DNA of 64,000 bases. Origin: Amphibacillus sediminis NBRC 103570 (lineage in GTDB: Bacteria; Bacillota; Bacilli; Bacillales; Amphibacillaceae). The stretch lies in the NCBI RefSeq assembly GCF_001552275.1, contig NZ_BCQW01000001.1, positions 124,001-188,000 on the forward strand, in the 5' to 3' direction. Under the pieces are notes generated by a model. It saw only the letters and a program-made list of their open reading frames with translations. It was not told the origin of the DNA and did not search any database. Shown in pieces: positions 35,558-44,733 of this stretch (the stretch's first letter is position 1; every line of letters begins with the position of its first letter). The position numbers were made by a program, and so were the translations under genes.

Positions 35558-36730
35558 TCATTGTCTCTTTATTCGACCGTATTTTCCTCCCCCACCTGGT
35601 GTAATCACTACCTCACCTTTGCGAATAGCAATGATTTGTTTAGCAATCTTAGCGCCAGCAACGGCGCTAAGATCCTGCTCATTCACCTGATGAATGATAG
35701 CCATCTCTGTCCCAAAGGCCTCTAGTAATCGATCATAGGTTTTCTTACCCAACCCATTAACGTATTCAAGCGGGATGTGGTAATAATATGGTGGACGATT
35801 AGGGCGATCCTTTGCTGGACAATCTGACAGTTCTGCTATTCGTTCAGATACTCCTTTTATCACACCTGTTCGCTGGCATTGCTGGCACATTTGTTGCGTT
35901 GGATTTGGTGTCAAACAATGCTTACATACAGTTTGATGGTATTTACCTAATTTAGGATTAAGACCGTAATTCGCCACTATCGTTCGATTTGATTGATTGA
36001 GTAATGCTAGTTTAAACTCAGTGAAATTTGGACGAGCCAAAACCAAAAGCTGGTATTCCCGCCCTAGCTTGGCTAAGGAATGCGCATCTGAATTTGACAG
36101 GTAAGGAAATCGATGCAATTCCTGCAAATGATCGGCCATCGTAGAATCTGCACTTAAGCCTAATTCAATGGCATCAATCATTTCTGGATCAAATACTTCT
36201 GTAAGAGAGCGATGCACCCCTCTTCCATACAAGCTTTTAAATGGTGTAAAAACGTGAGCAGGAATAAATAAACCATCCAGTTCTTTTACTTTTTTTTGAA
36301 GAGCATGACTCGATAAGTAAACGCGTTGCGAGCTAAGGTTAATATTTGTCATATAACTTGCCAGCCATTGACTAAACTGCTTCATTTTTTCAAAATAAGG
36401 TAGATAACAAAGGACATGAATAGGCCCTTGACAATGCTCATCATATATTTCTAACTCTGTTCCAAGAATAAGTGTGACAGATTCAAATTGAATGCCGCCC
36501 TCTTCAAGCTCATAAGCATGCTCCTGTTCTAGCAATGTCTCAAGCTCTGCTATCACTCCAGGCGCATGGCAGTCGATCACTCCGATCATTTGGATACCCT
36601 TTCGCCTACTCGCTTCTTGTAAAATATTTGTTAATGTCAAGGACTTCGCACCGGTAATTTTTACGGGTCTATTGAATTGATCTCGTCCAATATGAATATG
36701 AAAATCGCCATAATACTGTTTTAACATCAT
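35558..36730 (-). CDS. endonuclease Q homologue (PHP-fold DNA repair nuclease, YqxK-like)
   Basis: Probable nuclease that cuts 5' of deaminated bases or abasic sites. It has a PHP-fold catalytic domain (DFHIHIG at residues 9-15, VIDCHAPGVI, LSNSDAHSLAKLG with metal-binding His and Asp residues), a zinc ribbon (two CxxC pairs at about 270-290), and C-terminal helix-hairpin-helix segments (VNGLGKKTYDRLLEAFG, AVAGAKIAKQI). The order and 390-residue length match EndoQ, characterised in Thermococcales and some Bacillus. It is followed upstream in the operon by nudF, 12 bases away. Confidence 0.85.
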   Translation of the reverse strand: MMLKQYYGDFHIHIGRDQFNRPVKITGAKSLTLTNILQEASRRKGIQMIGVIDCHAPGVIAELETLLEQEHAYELEEGGIQFESVTLILGTELEIYDEHCQGPIHVLCYLPYFEKMKQFSQWLASYMTNINLSSQRVYLSSHALQKKVKELDGLFIPAHVFTPFKSLYGRGVHRSLTEVFDPEMIDAIELGLSADSTMADHLQELHRFPYLSNSDAHSLAKLGREYQLLVLARPNFTEFKLALLNQSNRTIVANYGLNPKLGKYHQTVCKHCLTPNPTQQMCQQCQRTGVIKGVSERIAELSDCPAKDRPNRPPYYYHIPLEYVNGLGKKTYDRLLEAFGTEMAIIHQVNEQDLSAVAGAKIAKQIIAIRKGEVVITPGGGGKYGRIKRQ

Positions 36731-36742
36731 TCTTCCTTCTTT

Positions 36743-37285
36743 TTAAGAATTTCTCAATTTTAAAAATTGGATCGCATAGATAGTCTTGGCATCGTGAATA
36801 CGCTCAGATTGCTGTAATGCTTCTAGCTCTGATAAACTATATTCCTGGACTTCAACAAACTCATCTTCATCTAATGCTAAGCCGGCATGAGTTGGTTTAA
36901 GTTGATCGGTAAAGTATATGTATAATAGTTCATCTGCAAAACCTGGTGATGTATAAAAGGAGGTTACAAATTCAAGGTGATCTGTTGTATATCCTGTCTC
37001 CTCTTCCAGTTCTCTTCGAGCCGTATGTTCAGGTAGCTCATTAGCCTCTAGCTTTCCAGCAGGTATCTCCACTAGACTTTTTTCTAATGGCTTCCGATAC
37101 TGCTCTACCATTACTAATTTGTTATCCGCTGTGACTGCAATGACTGCGACGGCACCTGGATGCTTAACTAACTCACGCGTTGAGGTCTTTCCGTTTGGTA
37201 ACTCTACCTTGTCTACTTTTACATCAATAATATGTCCTGAAAAGATCGTTTCACTACTAATTGTTTTTTCTTCATATTTTTTCAT
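36743..37285 (-). CDS. nudF: ADP-ribose pyrophosphatase NudF
   Basis: Nudix hydrolase that splits ADP-ribose to AMP and ribose 5-phosphate. The Nudix box reads GKLEANELPEHTARRELEEE followed by TGY. It has 180 residues, family length. The N-terminal SSETIFSGHIIDVKVDKVEL is typical. It precedes the endonuclease Q gene by 12 bases; both deal with damaged nucleotides or DNA. Confidence 0.93.
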   Translation of the reverse strand: MKKYEEKTISSETIFSGHIIDVKVDKVELPNGKTSTRELVKHPGAVAVIAVTADNKLVMVEQYRKPLEKSLVEIPAGKLEANELPEHTARRELEEETGYTTDHLEFVTSFYTSPGFADELLYIYFTDQLKPTHAGLALDEDEFVEVQEYSLSELEALQQSERIHDAKTIYAIQFLKLRNS

Positions 37286-37350
37286 CGTTTTCGCATCCTT
37301 TTTCCTTGATTATAGGTATAGATCGCACTTCATTCAATTTAACTCACACC

Positions 37351-37692
37351 CTATTTAGTTCTAGCTAATAAACCTTGTTCAAAATGACGATTGGGTATAA
37401 TAGGATTTAAGATCCCAGCAGGACTAGTTAGTTGAAAGCCATGGCCTAAATCCTTTAATGTCATTTCTTGTTCGAAAAATACAATGTCATTCTTATTAAT
37501 GATAACACGAAAGTAGTCTTGCTCTACTGTTTGATCGGTTAACAACTTATCACGCGTCAGTTTAATAGTTGGTGTTCCATTCATGCCACATTGACAGCCA
37601 GACATATCGAAGATTAACAATAAATATAAATCAGGATCTGCCAGATACTTTTTTAATCGGGCTATAGCTTGATCATTCATCTTCAACTTCAT
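37351..37692 (-). CDS. HesB/YqkB-like iron-sulfur biosynthesis family protein
   Basis: Small protein (113 residues) of the HesB/YadR fold. It has a Cys pair in DMSGCQCGMNG and a beta-rich C-terminal part, but lacks the C-terminal CG(C)-type motif of IscA. Position next to nudF parallels yqkB in the Bacillus yqk cluster. AAGGAGGGAG precedes the ATG. Role in iron-sulfur chemistry is family-based only. Confidence 0.7.
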   Translation of the reverse strand: MKLKMNDQAIARLKKYLADPDLYLLLIFDMSGCQCGMNGTPTIKLTRDKLLTDQTVEQDYFRVIINKNDIVFFEQEMTLKDLGHGFQLTSPAGILNPIIPNRHFEQGLLARTK

Positions 37693-37748
37693 GACTTCTC
37701 CCTCCTTTTAATTAACTTCATCCACAGAAGCCTCTCACTTTCAGATAT

Positions 37749-38540
37749 TTACTTTTTATTAAATGCTCCTCGCATTACTCTTTCTATGAATTGAGGGAAT
37801 TGATGATGAAGCTTAGCACCCACCGCCATCCACTTTGGTAAATTAATTTCTCGCTTACGCCTAAATAAATATCTGATAATTTGATCGGCTACATAGTCAG
37901 GATCAAGCATATAAGAACTAATCGCCTTTTGATAATCTCCATTCGGATCTGCCTGTTGGAAAAAGGCAGTTCGAACAGGTCCTAAATTGACAGCCGTAAC
38001 ATAAATATTTTTTTGTTCAATTTCTAACCTCACTGCATTGGTATAACCTAAGACTGCATGTTTTGTCGCACTGTATACAGCTGACTTAGGCGTTGCAAGT
38101 TTTCCTGCAAAAGAGGCAATATTAATAAGGTGACCAAAATTCTGAGCTTGAAAGACTGGGATAAATTGTCTTGTTGCCTCTATAAGAGCGAGTACATTAA
38201 GCTGAAACATTTGTTCCGTCACAATAGGATCAGTAGCTACGGCATAGTCAAAGACTCCAAAACCGGCGTTATTGATCACTGCATCGATTCGATCATAATG
38301 GTTGATTATTTGTGCCAAGGTCGTCTGCCACTTGGTGCGATCGAGTAAATCAATCCTATAATAATCGCTGTTAACTTGGAATTGCTTCCTAAGATCTTCC
38401 TGTAATTTCAACAGCTTTTGTTCTGAACGGCCTACGAGAATAAGCCTTGCTTTCATACTTGCAAGCTTATTGGTTAATTTCAGTCCAATTCCACTTGTTG
38501 CGCCCGTTATTACAATAACTTTATTCGAAAAATCACGCAT
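37749..38540 (-). CDS. yqjQ: short-chain dehydrogenase/reductase (YqjQ-like)
   Basis: NAD(P)-dependent oxidoreductase, 263 residues. Cofactor motif TGATSGIG (residues 12-19), NNAGFG, catalytic Ser in LINIASFAG and YSATK (Tyr-Lys). A basic C-terminal tail (RRKREINLPKWMAVGAKLH) resembles YqjQ and DltE-like members. Substrate unknown. Its location beside the namA-rnz block fits the Bacillus yqj region. Confidence 0.82.
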   Translation of the reverse strand: MRDFSNKVIVITGATSGIGLKLTNKLASMKARLILVGRSEQKLLKLQEDLRKQFQVNSDYYRIDLLDRTKWQTTLAQIINHYDRIDAVINNAGFGVFDYAVATDPIVTEQMFQLNVLALIEATRQFIPVFQAQNFGHLINIASFAGKLATPKSAVYSATKHAVLGYTNAVRLEIEQKNIYVTAVNLGPVRTAFFQQADPNGDYQKAISSYMLDPDYVADQIIRYLFRRKREINLPKWMAVGAKLHHQFPQFIERVMRGAFNKK

Positions 38541-38642
38541 AATCTCCCTCGTTTACCTGTATATTTACCTTATATTATGCTACGATTTGTTCAAGACTGC
38601 AAATACAACTTACTTTAGCTGTTTGGTAAAGGAGGAATCCTT

Positions 38643-39407
38643 ATGTCGACAAAAATATTGGCACATAGAGGTGCAAGCTTTTATGCGCCAGAAAACACGT
38701 TAGCAGCCTTTCAGTTAGCCTATCAACAAGGGGCACATGGAATTGAAACTGATGTGCATCTAACAAAAGATGATATTCCTGTGATGATACATGATGACGT
38801 CATTGATCGAGTTACAGTCTATAAAGGCCCTGTAAGATCCTATACTTATGCAGAGCTTAAACATCTTGATATAGGTTCTTGGTATCATCCACGCTATCAT
38901 CAGGAAAGACTATTAACCTTAGCTGATTTTCTAGAATGGGCGAGTGATAAACATTTGATTCTTAATATTGAGCTAAAAACAAATAAAGGACATTATGACG
39001 GGATTGAGACGATCGTTTGCCAGCATATTAACCGCTTTAATATGGTAAATCGTGTTGTCCTGTCAAGTTTTAACGCTCAATCGATAGCAAAGATAAAAGA
39101 GATCAACCAACAGCTCCTTACGGCATGGTTACGATCCACGATCCCCTATCCTCTAGAGAAGAAATTAACCCAAGTCAATGCCGATGGATTACACCTGAAG
39201 TATAAAGCCCTAAATAATAATGTTGTTAAAAAATTACATGAAAAAGGGTTTTATATAGGAAGCTATACTGTCAACCGCGCTGATCATTTAAGAAGGTGTT
39301 TTAAGCTTGGATGTGATATGATAATTACGGATCGACCGGATCTAGCTATCCAAAAATGCTGGACATATAAAGAAGCTATAATGGAGGATGATTCCAATGA
39401 CTGTTAA
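38643..39407 (+). CDS. glycerophosphodiester phosphodiesterase
   Basis: Hydrolyses glycerophosphodiesters to glycerol 3-phosphate and an alcohol. Cytoplasmic, 254 residues. Catalytic and metal residues lie in [37 protein letters not shown] and LNIELKTN; the C-terminal [11 protein letters not shown] is typical. AAAGGAGG lies 8 bases before the ATG. It is the first of three linked plus-strand genes; its end overlaps the start of namA by 11 bases. Confidence 0.93.
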   Translation: MSTKILAHRGASFYAPENTLAAFQLAYQQGAHGIETDVHLTKDDIPVMIHDDVIDRVTVYKGPVRSYTYAELKHLDIGSWYHPRYHQERLLTLADFLEWASDKHLILNIELKTNKGHYDGIETIVCQHINRFNMVNRVVLSSFNAQSIAKIKEINQQLLTAWLRSTIPYPLEKKLTQVNADGLHLKYKALNNNVVKKLHEKGFYIGSYTVNRADHLRRCFKLGCDMIITDRPDLAIQKCWTYKEAIMEDDSNDC

Positions 39408-40419
39408 ATTATTTGAACCAATCGCGTTTAAATCTGTTACTTTAAAAAATCGGATTGTGATGGCACCCATGTGTATGTATTCCGTAGTAAAAGAAGATGG
39501 CCAAGTAACACCTTTTCATCTGACACATTATGAATCACGTGCAGTTGGTCAAACTGGTTTGATCATGATTGAGGCAACCGCTGTTCAACCTGAAGGACGA
39601 ATCTCGATGCAGGATCTAGGTATCTGGCAGGATGAACAAATTTTTGGGTTATTAAACCTAAATAAGCGCATCCATGCCCATGGTGCTACAAGCGCCATTC
39701 AACTTGGACATGCTGGACGCAAGGCTGAGACAAATGCTCCAAGTATGGCACCTTCAGCTATAGCTATGAACGAAAGCGATCAAAAGCCAATTGAAATGAG
39801 TAAAGCTGATATTAGTACAACAATTGAAGCATTTAAGGATGCTGCGCGTCGGGCAGTTCAGGCTCAATTTGATATTATTGAGATCCATGCTGCTCATGGT
39901 TACTTAATCAATCAATTTCTCTCTCCGTTATCCAACCATCGTACAGATGAATACGGCGGGAATAAAGAAAATCGCTACCGCTTTCTTAGTGAAATTATTT
40001 CAGCAATAAAAACCGTGTGGAATGGTCCTCTATTCGTTCGTATCTCAGCAGATGAGTATAATGAAAAAGGGAATCAAATCGATGATTTTATCTATTTTAG
40101 TCAACAAATGAAAGCCCAAGGGGTAGATTTAATTGATGTCAGTACAGGGGGCGTGATCCAAGCACACATTAATGTCTACCCTGGTTACCAAATTCGACAT
40201 GCAGAGCAAATTAAGCAGGCTGTAAATATTCCAACAGGCACAGTCGGCTTGATCACTTCTCCTCTTCATGCTGAAGAAATTCTTCAAAATGAACGCGCTG
40301 ATCTAATTTTCTTAGCTCGCGAGTTGCTACGTGATCCATATTGGCCACGTCGAGCGGCGCAAGAATTAAATTATCAATTAGAGGCACCAAAGCCCTATCG
40401 TAGAGGATGGAATAGATGA
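39397..40419 (+). CDS. namA: NADPH dehydrogenase, old yellow enzyme (YqjM/NamA)
   Basis: FMN-dependent ene-reductase reducing activated C=C bonds, linked in Bacillus to oxidative and electrophile stress. It has [13 protein letters not shown] (the redox-tuning Cys), [35 protein letters not shown] and the C-terminal [13 protein letters not shown]. It has 340 residues, as YqjM. The start at 39397 is 9 bases after GGAGG; an in-frame ATG at 39388 overlaps that site. It overlaps rnz by four bases. Confidence 0.95.
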   Translation: MTVKLFEPIAFKSVTLKNRIVMAPMCMYSVVKEDGQVTPFHLTHYESRAVGQTGLIMIEATAVQPEGRISMQDLGIWQDEQIFGLLNLNKRIHAHGATSAIQLGHAGRKAETNAPSMAPSAIAMNESDQKPIEMSKADISTTIEAFKDAARRAVQAQFDIIEIHAAHGYLINQFLSPLSNHRTDEYGGNKENRYRFLSEIISAIKTVWNGPLFVRISADEYNEKGNQIDDFIYFSQQMKAQGVDLIDVSTGGVIQAHINVYPGYQIRHAEQIKQAVNIPTGTVGLITSPLHAEEILQNERADLIFLARELLRDPYWPRRAAQELNYQLEAPKPYRRGWNR

Positions 40420-41339
40420 AGTTAACCTTTTTAGGTACTGGAGCAGGCTTACCTTCTAAAACTAGGAATGTCAGTGCGATTGCACTAGACCTACTTCAGG
40501 AACAGGGTTCAATTTGGCTTTTTGACTGTGGTGAGGCAACCCAGCACCAAATTCTACGGACCAATATCAAACCAAGAAAAATTGAAAAGATTTTTATTAC
40601 ACACTTACATGGCGATCATATTTATGGCTTACCGGGTTTATTAAGTAGTCGTTCGTTCCAAGCCGGGTTAACACCTGTTACGCTATATGGACCAAAGGGT
40701 ATCCAAGCCTTTATCGAAATCAGCCTACAGATAAGCCAGACAAACCTTACTTATCCGATCGAGTTTGTTGAATTAGAGGAAGAGATGACTTTAGATTTTA
40801 ATTCATTTACTGTTCAAGTAAAGCAACTTGATCATGGTATCCATTCATTTGGTTTTATCATTAATGAAAAAGACCAATTGGGTGAGCTTCGAGTCGAAAA
40901 GCTTAGAGGGATTGGGATTGAGCCTGGGCCAATTTATCAACAAATTAAACAGAACCCTCATACGACCCTACCGAACGGCCAACAAATTCAACGGGCCGAC
41001 TTTATTGGACCGAATAAGCCAGGTAGAAAGCTATCTATTTTAGGTGATACAAGATACTTAGAAAATTTAGATCGTTTCATTGAAAATAGTGATCTGCTCG
41101 TACACGAAGCAACCTTCAAAGGCTCTGATGAAGAATTGGCTTATCAATATTTCCACAGCACAAGTGTGCAAGCAGCCAATTTAGCGAAGCGTGCAAAAGT
41201 TAAGCAGCTCGTTTTAACACATATATCTGCTCGTTATCAGGGGAAAGAACTGGAAACGATTGTAAACGAAGCTCGAACCATTTTTCAAAATACAGTTATT
41301 GCCTCAGATTTCAGTGAAATTGCAATAAGCAAAGATTAG
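40416..41339 (+). CDS. rnz: ribonuclease Z
   Basis: tRNA 3'-processing endonuclease of the metallo-beta-lactamase superfamily, 307 residues. The metal-binding motif is [15 protein letters not shown]; other ligands are in LGDTRY and [17 protein letters not shown] precedes the ATG, which overlaps the namA end. Its last codons form one arm of a convergent terminator shared with dinB. In Bacillus zwf and gndA lie between rnz and dinB; they are absent here. Confidence 0.95.
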   Translation: MKLTFLGTGAGLPSKTRNVSAIALDLLQEQGSIWLFDCGEATQHQILRTNIKPRKIEKIFITHLHGDHIYGLPGLLSSRSFQAGLTPVTLYGPKGIQAFIEISLQISQTNLTYPIEFVELEEEMTLDFNSFTVQVKQLDHGIHSFGFIINEKDQLGELRVEKLRGIGIEPGPIYQQIKQNPHTTLPNGQQIQRADFIGPNKPGRKLSILGDTRYLENLDRFIENSDLLVHEATFKGSDEELAYQYFHSTSVQAANLAKRAKVKQLVLTHISARYQGKELETIVNEARTIFQNTVIASDFSEIAISKD

Positions 41340-41364
41340 ACGATTGAGCTAATCTTTGCTTATT
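41324..41364. terminator. convergent bidirectional terminator between rnz and dinB
   Basis: Perfect 16 bp inverted repeat AATAAGCAAAGATTAG / CTAATCTTTGCTTATT around a 9-base loop. The left arm contains the last codons and TAG of rnz; the right arm ends on the TAA of dinB. The T tracts are weak in both directions. Confidence 0.75.
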
Positions 41365-42616
41365 CATTACTATTACGGAAATCATCTAAGAAATCCTTTT
41401 GGAAGCTTGTACCCGGTTGAATATCATCGCGCTTTTGCTTTGTAGATTTAAAAGGATTCTTGCCATATTTATCAGTTAACTGATCAATAACACCTTGAAT
41501 CGCTTCATTCTCTACTTGGTCCTGATAATGAAACAAGTCAAGTTGCTCAGCTATAGCGGTTTTCTCGACTAAGCCTTGTGCGGTTACACCTAGCAAACGA
41601 ATAGGTTCACCTGTCCAATGCTGTTCAAATAAATCATTCGCAACCCAAAAGATATCTGCTTCCTCACTTATATATTGTGCTTTCGTTACACTACGGGTAA
41701 TGGTCTTTCGATTGTGATAGCGAATCATCAATTGAATGGTTTGACAGACGACTTCTTTTCGCTCTAATCTATTCGCTACTTTTCGTGATAGTTTGCGGAG
41801 TAGTTGAGTGATTTTACTATCATCAACAGTATCTTCTGGTAAAGTTTCTGAATTCCCTATACTTTTAAAATCATAAATCGCGTTTGGATCAACTGGGCTT
41901 TGATCCTCTCCACTTGCCCTTTTCTGCAATCTTTCACCATTCACACCGAGAGTATGTTTTAGCTGAAAGGTATCTGTTTTTACTAAATCACCAATTGTGC
42001 AAATATCTAGCTTGCGTAGCTTTTCAGCAGTTTTTGCACCTACTCCGTACATATCTTCTATCGGTAGTGGCCAAAGCTTCTCTGGCAAATCCCTTTTTCT
42101 TAATACAGTTATGCCCATTGGCTTCTTCATATCTGAAGCCATCTTAGCAAGAAATTTATTCGGTGCAATTCCTATGCTACAAGGTAAATCTAGTTCGCTT
42201 TTAATTCGACTTTGTAAGGCTTCGGCTATTTCTAGTGGTGAACCTAGTGCTTGGCATTCACTAATGTCCATATACCCTTCATCGATTGATACAGGTTGAA
42301 CATAGGGGGTAATCTCAGCCATCATTTTAAACATTTCCTTCGAAGCATGGCGATAGCGTTCGAAATTAGGTCTAATGATAATTAACTCAGGACAAAGTCG
42401 ACGAGCCTGCCAGACCGGCATTGTCGTGCGTACACCATACTTACGTGCTTCATAGCTACTCGTCACAATGATACCACGACGCTCCTCAGGATTACCGGCA
42501 ATAGCTAGGGGCTTCCCCTTTAAAGCAGGATTGTATGCTGCTTCAACCGAGGCATAAAAACTGTTCATGTCTAAATGAAAAATAACACGACCATTTTTAG
42601 GATACCACTTTGACAT
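41360..42616 (-). CDS. dinB: DNA polymerase IV (Y family)
   Basis: Translesion polymerase, 418 residues. The catalytic palm has HLDMNSFYASVEAAYNP, the YMDISE acidic motif and CSIGIAPNKFLAKMASD; a helix-hairpin-helix (MYGVGAKTAEKLRKL) and little-finger domain follow. It corresponds to Bacillus YqjH (PolY1). A beta-clamp-binding type motif EQLDLF lies near residue 365. The promoter carries a LexA box, so it is probably SOS-induced. Confidence 0.95.
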   Translation of the reverse strand: MSKWYPKNGRVIFHLDMNSFYASVEAAYNPALKGKPLAIAGNPEERRGIIVTSSYEARKYGVRTTMPVWQARRLCPELIIIRPNFERYRHASKEMFKMMAEITPYVQPVSIDEGYMDISECQALGSPLEIAEALQSRIKSELDLPCSIGIAPNKFLAKMASDMKKPMGITVLRKRDLPEKLWPLPIEDMYGVGAKTAEKLRKLDICTIGDLVKTDTFQLKHTLGVNGERLQKRASGEDQSPVDPNAIYDFKSIGNSETLPEDTVDDSKITQLLRKLSRKVANRLERKEVVCQTIQLMIRYHNRKTITRSVTKAQYISEEADIFWVANDLFEQHWTGEPIRLLGVTAQGLVEKTAIAEQLDLFHYQDQVENEAIQGVIDQLTDKYGKNPFKSTKQKRDDIQPGTSFQKDFLDDFRNSNE

Positions 42617-42633
42617 AACATCGCTTCCTTTTC

Positions 42634-42658
42634 AGAACGTTTGTTCTTTACCATTATA
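42634..42658 (-). promoter_or_regulatory. LexA operator and extended -10 promoter of dinB
   Basis: AGAACGTTTGTTCT (42634-42647) is a perfect palindrome in its arms and fits the Gram-positive LexA box GAAC-N4-GTTC. It lies just downstream of TATAAT (42653-42658, minus strand), which is preceded by TGT, an extended -10. LexA bound here would cover the transcription start. The rest of the 286 bp gap shows nothing else clear. Confidence 0.75.
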
Positions 42659-42902
42659 ACATAATTTATAATCACCTGGATGACGGTAGAAAGGAGACCG
42701 GTATAATGAAAGTATCTTTGCACGAAATTGAACAGTATGATTTGTTCATAGCATAGAGCAATCAAGTAATGCCACTCATGTTTGGGATGTCAACATCATT
42801 CCTCAGACTCGGTAACTTCACTAAGTCTTATAGTCTTTAACTTGGCTTGTTGAGATAAGGAGCTAAAGCTACGAACTATTTACCTTTTCGATAACCTGTC
42901 AA

Positions 42903-44021
42903 TTATTGCTTTTCCATTTGCTTGGTGATAGCAATGACAAGTTCAGTTATCTTAATTAATTCAGATATTGGCATTTGCTCATTTGTTGTATGAATATTTT
43001 CATATCCTACCGCTAAGTTTACAGTCGGAATGCCATAACTTGAAATAACATTAGCATCACTTCCACCGCCACTTTGGCGTAAGTTACTTTCTCTACCAAT
43101 TTCTTTAACAGCTGTTTTAGCAATTTCAACAACTTGATCACCAGCTTGTTGACGATAGCCGGGATACATTTCGGTTGCTTCAATTTCTACTTCTCCACCT
43201 AACTGGTCAGCTGCCTGTTGGAAAGCTGCTTTCATAGCATGAATTTGTCGATCTAATTTTTCTCGATCTAAAGAACGGGCCTCAGCCAATACTTCAACAT
43301 AGTCACAAACTATATTCGTCTTTTGACCACCTTCGAAGCGACCGATATTCGCTGTCGTCTCTTGATCAATTCGACCTAAAGGCATGTTAGAAATAGCCTT
43401 TGATGCAATCGTAATGGCTGATACTCCTTTTTCAGGGGCAACACCGGCATGAGCTGTTTTACCTTTTACTCGTGCAAAGAAGCGCACTTGAGTTGGTGCT
43501 GCAACTACGATGTCTCCTACTTTTCCATCACTATCTAACGCATAGCCTAATTCAGCAGTTACCAAGTTATGGTCAAGTGCTTTAGCACCGACTAAACTAG
43601 ATTCCTCTCCAACAGTAATAATAAATTGAAGATCACCATGCTTGATCTTTTCTGCTTGGATCACATGAATCGCTTCAATCATTGCTGCTATTCCGGCTTT
43701 ATCATCAGCTCCAAGTATTGTCGTTCCATCTGTCTTAACATAACCATTTGAAACAATTGGCTTAATACCTTGCCCAGGAACAACCGTGTCCATATGTGAT
43801 GTGAAATACAGTGACTTAATCGCGGGATCACCTTTTAACGTACAAACAAGATTACCGGCTCCATGTCCTGTCCGTGATTGGGAGTTGTCTTCAACGACTT
43901 CTAAACCGAGATGTTCAAACGTTTCCTTTAACGTATCAGCTATCTGACGTTCGTCCCCTGTTTCTGAATCAATTTGAACTAACCTTAGGAATTCATTTAA
44001 TAAACGTTCTTGATTGATCAT
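42903..44021 (-). CDS. yqjE: M20-family metallopeptidase (PepT/YqjE-like)
   Basis: Cytoplasmic zinc peptidase, probably a tripeptidase-like enzyme, 372 residues. Metal ligands lie in SHMDTVVPG, GADDKAGIAAM, TVGEESSLVGA (catalytic Glu) and LDSDG; a dimerisation domain carries KGKTAHAGVAPEKGVSA. Length and yqj context match YqjE. GGGGAC precedes the ATG. Substrate not known from sequence. Confidence 0.88.
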   Translation of the reverse strand: MINQERLLNEFLRLVQIDSETGDERQIADTLKETFEHLGLEVVEDNSQSRTGHGAGNLVCTLKGDPAIKSLYFTSHMDTVVPGQGIKPIVSNGYVKTDGTTILGADDKAGIAAMIEAIHVIQAEKIKHGDLQFIITVGEESSLVGAKALDHNLVTAELGYALDSDGKVGDIVVAAPTQVRFFARVKGKTAHAGVAPEKGVSAITIASKAISNMPLGRIDQETTANIGRFEGGQKTNIVCDYVEVLAEARSLDREKLDRQIHAMKAAFQQAADQLGGEVEIEATEMYPGYRQQAGDQVVEIAKTAVKEIGRESNLRQSGGGSDANVISSYGIPTVNLAVGYENIHTTNEQMPISELIKITELVIAITKQMEKQ

Positions 44022-44177
44022 TTTTTGTCCCCACTTTGTCTAATTTTTAATAATATAACGTTAGCGCAAAATGAAGCGATTTGTCAATCTAACATTTACC
44101 TGATAATAAATCACTTGTAAGTTAAATGGCCAAACGTTAAAATATAAATGGAATCACCTGTTGAAGGAGGTATTTTT

Positions 44178-44327
44178 ATGGCTAAGTCAAAAACAAAAAA
44201 GAAAAAAACAATGAACCAACCACGTAAACCCTCAAAACGGGAACGTCGTTATAAATTTTTCATTTACCTCATGATTATTATAATGATTGGTTCTGTCATC
44301 ACGTCTGGACTTGTATATATCCTTTAA
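44178..44327 (+). CDS. small membrane protein, Prli42-like
   Basis: 49 residues: a very basic N-terminal tail (KSKTKKKK, RKPSKRERR) followed by one hydrophobic helix (FFIYLMIIIMIGSVITSGLV). The helix pattern resembles Prli42, the stressosome anchor in Listeria and many Bacillota, but the N-terminal tail is longer than the usual 30-residue protein. GAAGGAGG lies 7-8 bases before the ATG and a strong terminator follows, so it is a real transcription unit. The Prli42 assignment is by pattern only. Confidence 0.7.
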   Translation: MAKSKTKKKKTMNQPRKPSKRERRYKFFIYLMIIIMIGSVITSGLVYIL

Positions 44328-44403
44328 TTTAAAGGACTAGAGCTGAGGGATTATCTATAGATACAGTGGATAGATTGATCACACTTTGTACCATTTCAAT
44401 TTG

Positions 44404-44445
44404 GAAAACGGGCAATTGGCTGTATATGGCCATAGCCCGTTTTTC
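44404..44445 (+). terminator. intrinsic terminator of the Prli42-like gene
   Basis: Long stem AAAACGGGC..TTGGC / GGCCA..GCCCGTTTT with a 7-base loop, followed by TTTTT; about 80 bases after the stop codon. Confidence 0.88.
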
Positions 44446-44499
44446 ATTATGGAAAAAAATATCCTAACTATAGATCTCATGCCTTTAAGCCTTACTTGT

Positions 44500-44590
44500 T
44501 AATTTTCACGGAAGCTAATGTTTCCTGGAGAATTTTAACTTTATTCAGCAGAAATCTCTCACCTCTATAAGTGGTAACATGAATGCTTAT
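44500..44590 (+). repeat. family B right-half fragment, copy B4
   Basis: Divergent copy: TTTTAACTTTATTCAGC, then TCTCTCACCTCTATAAGTGG and ATGAATGCTTA. The left part of the element is missing or too diverged. Confidence 0.55.
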
Positions 44591-44627
44591 TTTCTATTCC
44601 ATTCTGTTAAGGTTCAAACCCCTTGGC

Positions 44628-44705
44628 TGAACAAGTTAAAACCTCTGGTGGATACCACAAATTTTCGCTCGATAACATCTTAGCGCAAATAGATACCAAG
44701 GTATT
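44628..44705 (-). repeat. family B left-half fragment, inverted
   Basis: Read on the minus strand it gives ATTTGCGCTAAGATGTTATCG, then AGCGAAAATTTG and GGTTTTAACTTGTTCAGC, matching the left and middle of family B. Together with B4 it forms a convergent pair in the 406 bp gap before yqjA. Confidence 0.55.
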
Positions 44706-44733
44706 TGATATGTGATAAGTTTGGTTAAAATCG

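Noticed and set aside
42706-42756. 16-codon frame with AAAGGAG upstream in the dinB leader region
   Set aside because: Very short and overlaps a TATAAT-like sequence; no further support.
42571-42765. 64-codon frame overlapping the dinB start on the minus strand
   Set aside because: Out of frame over dinB and its LexA box; no ribosome-binding site.
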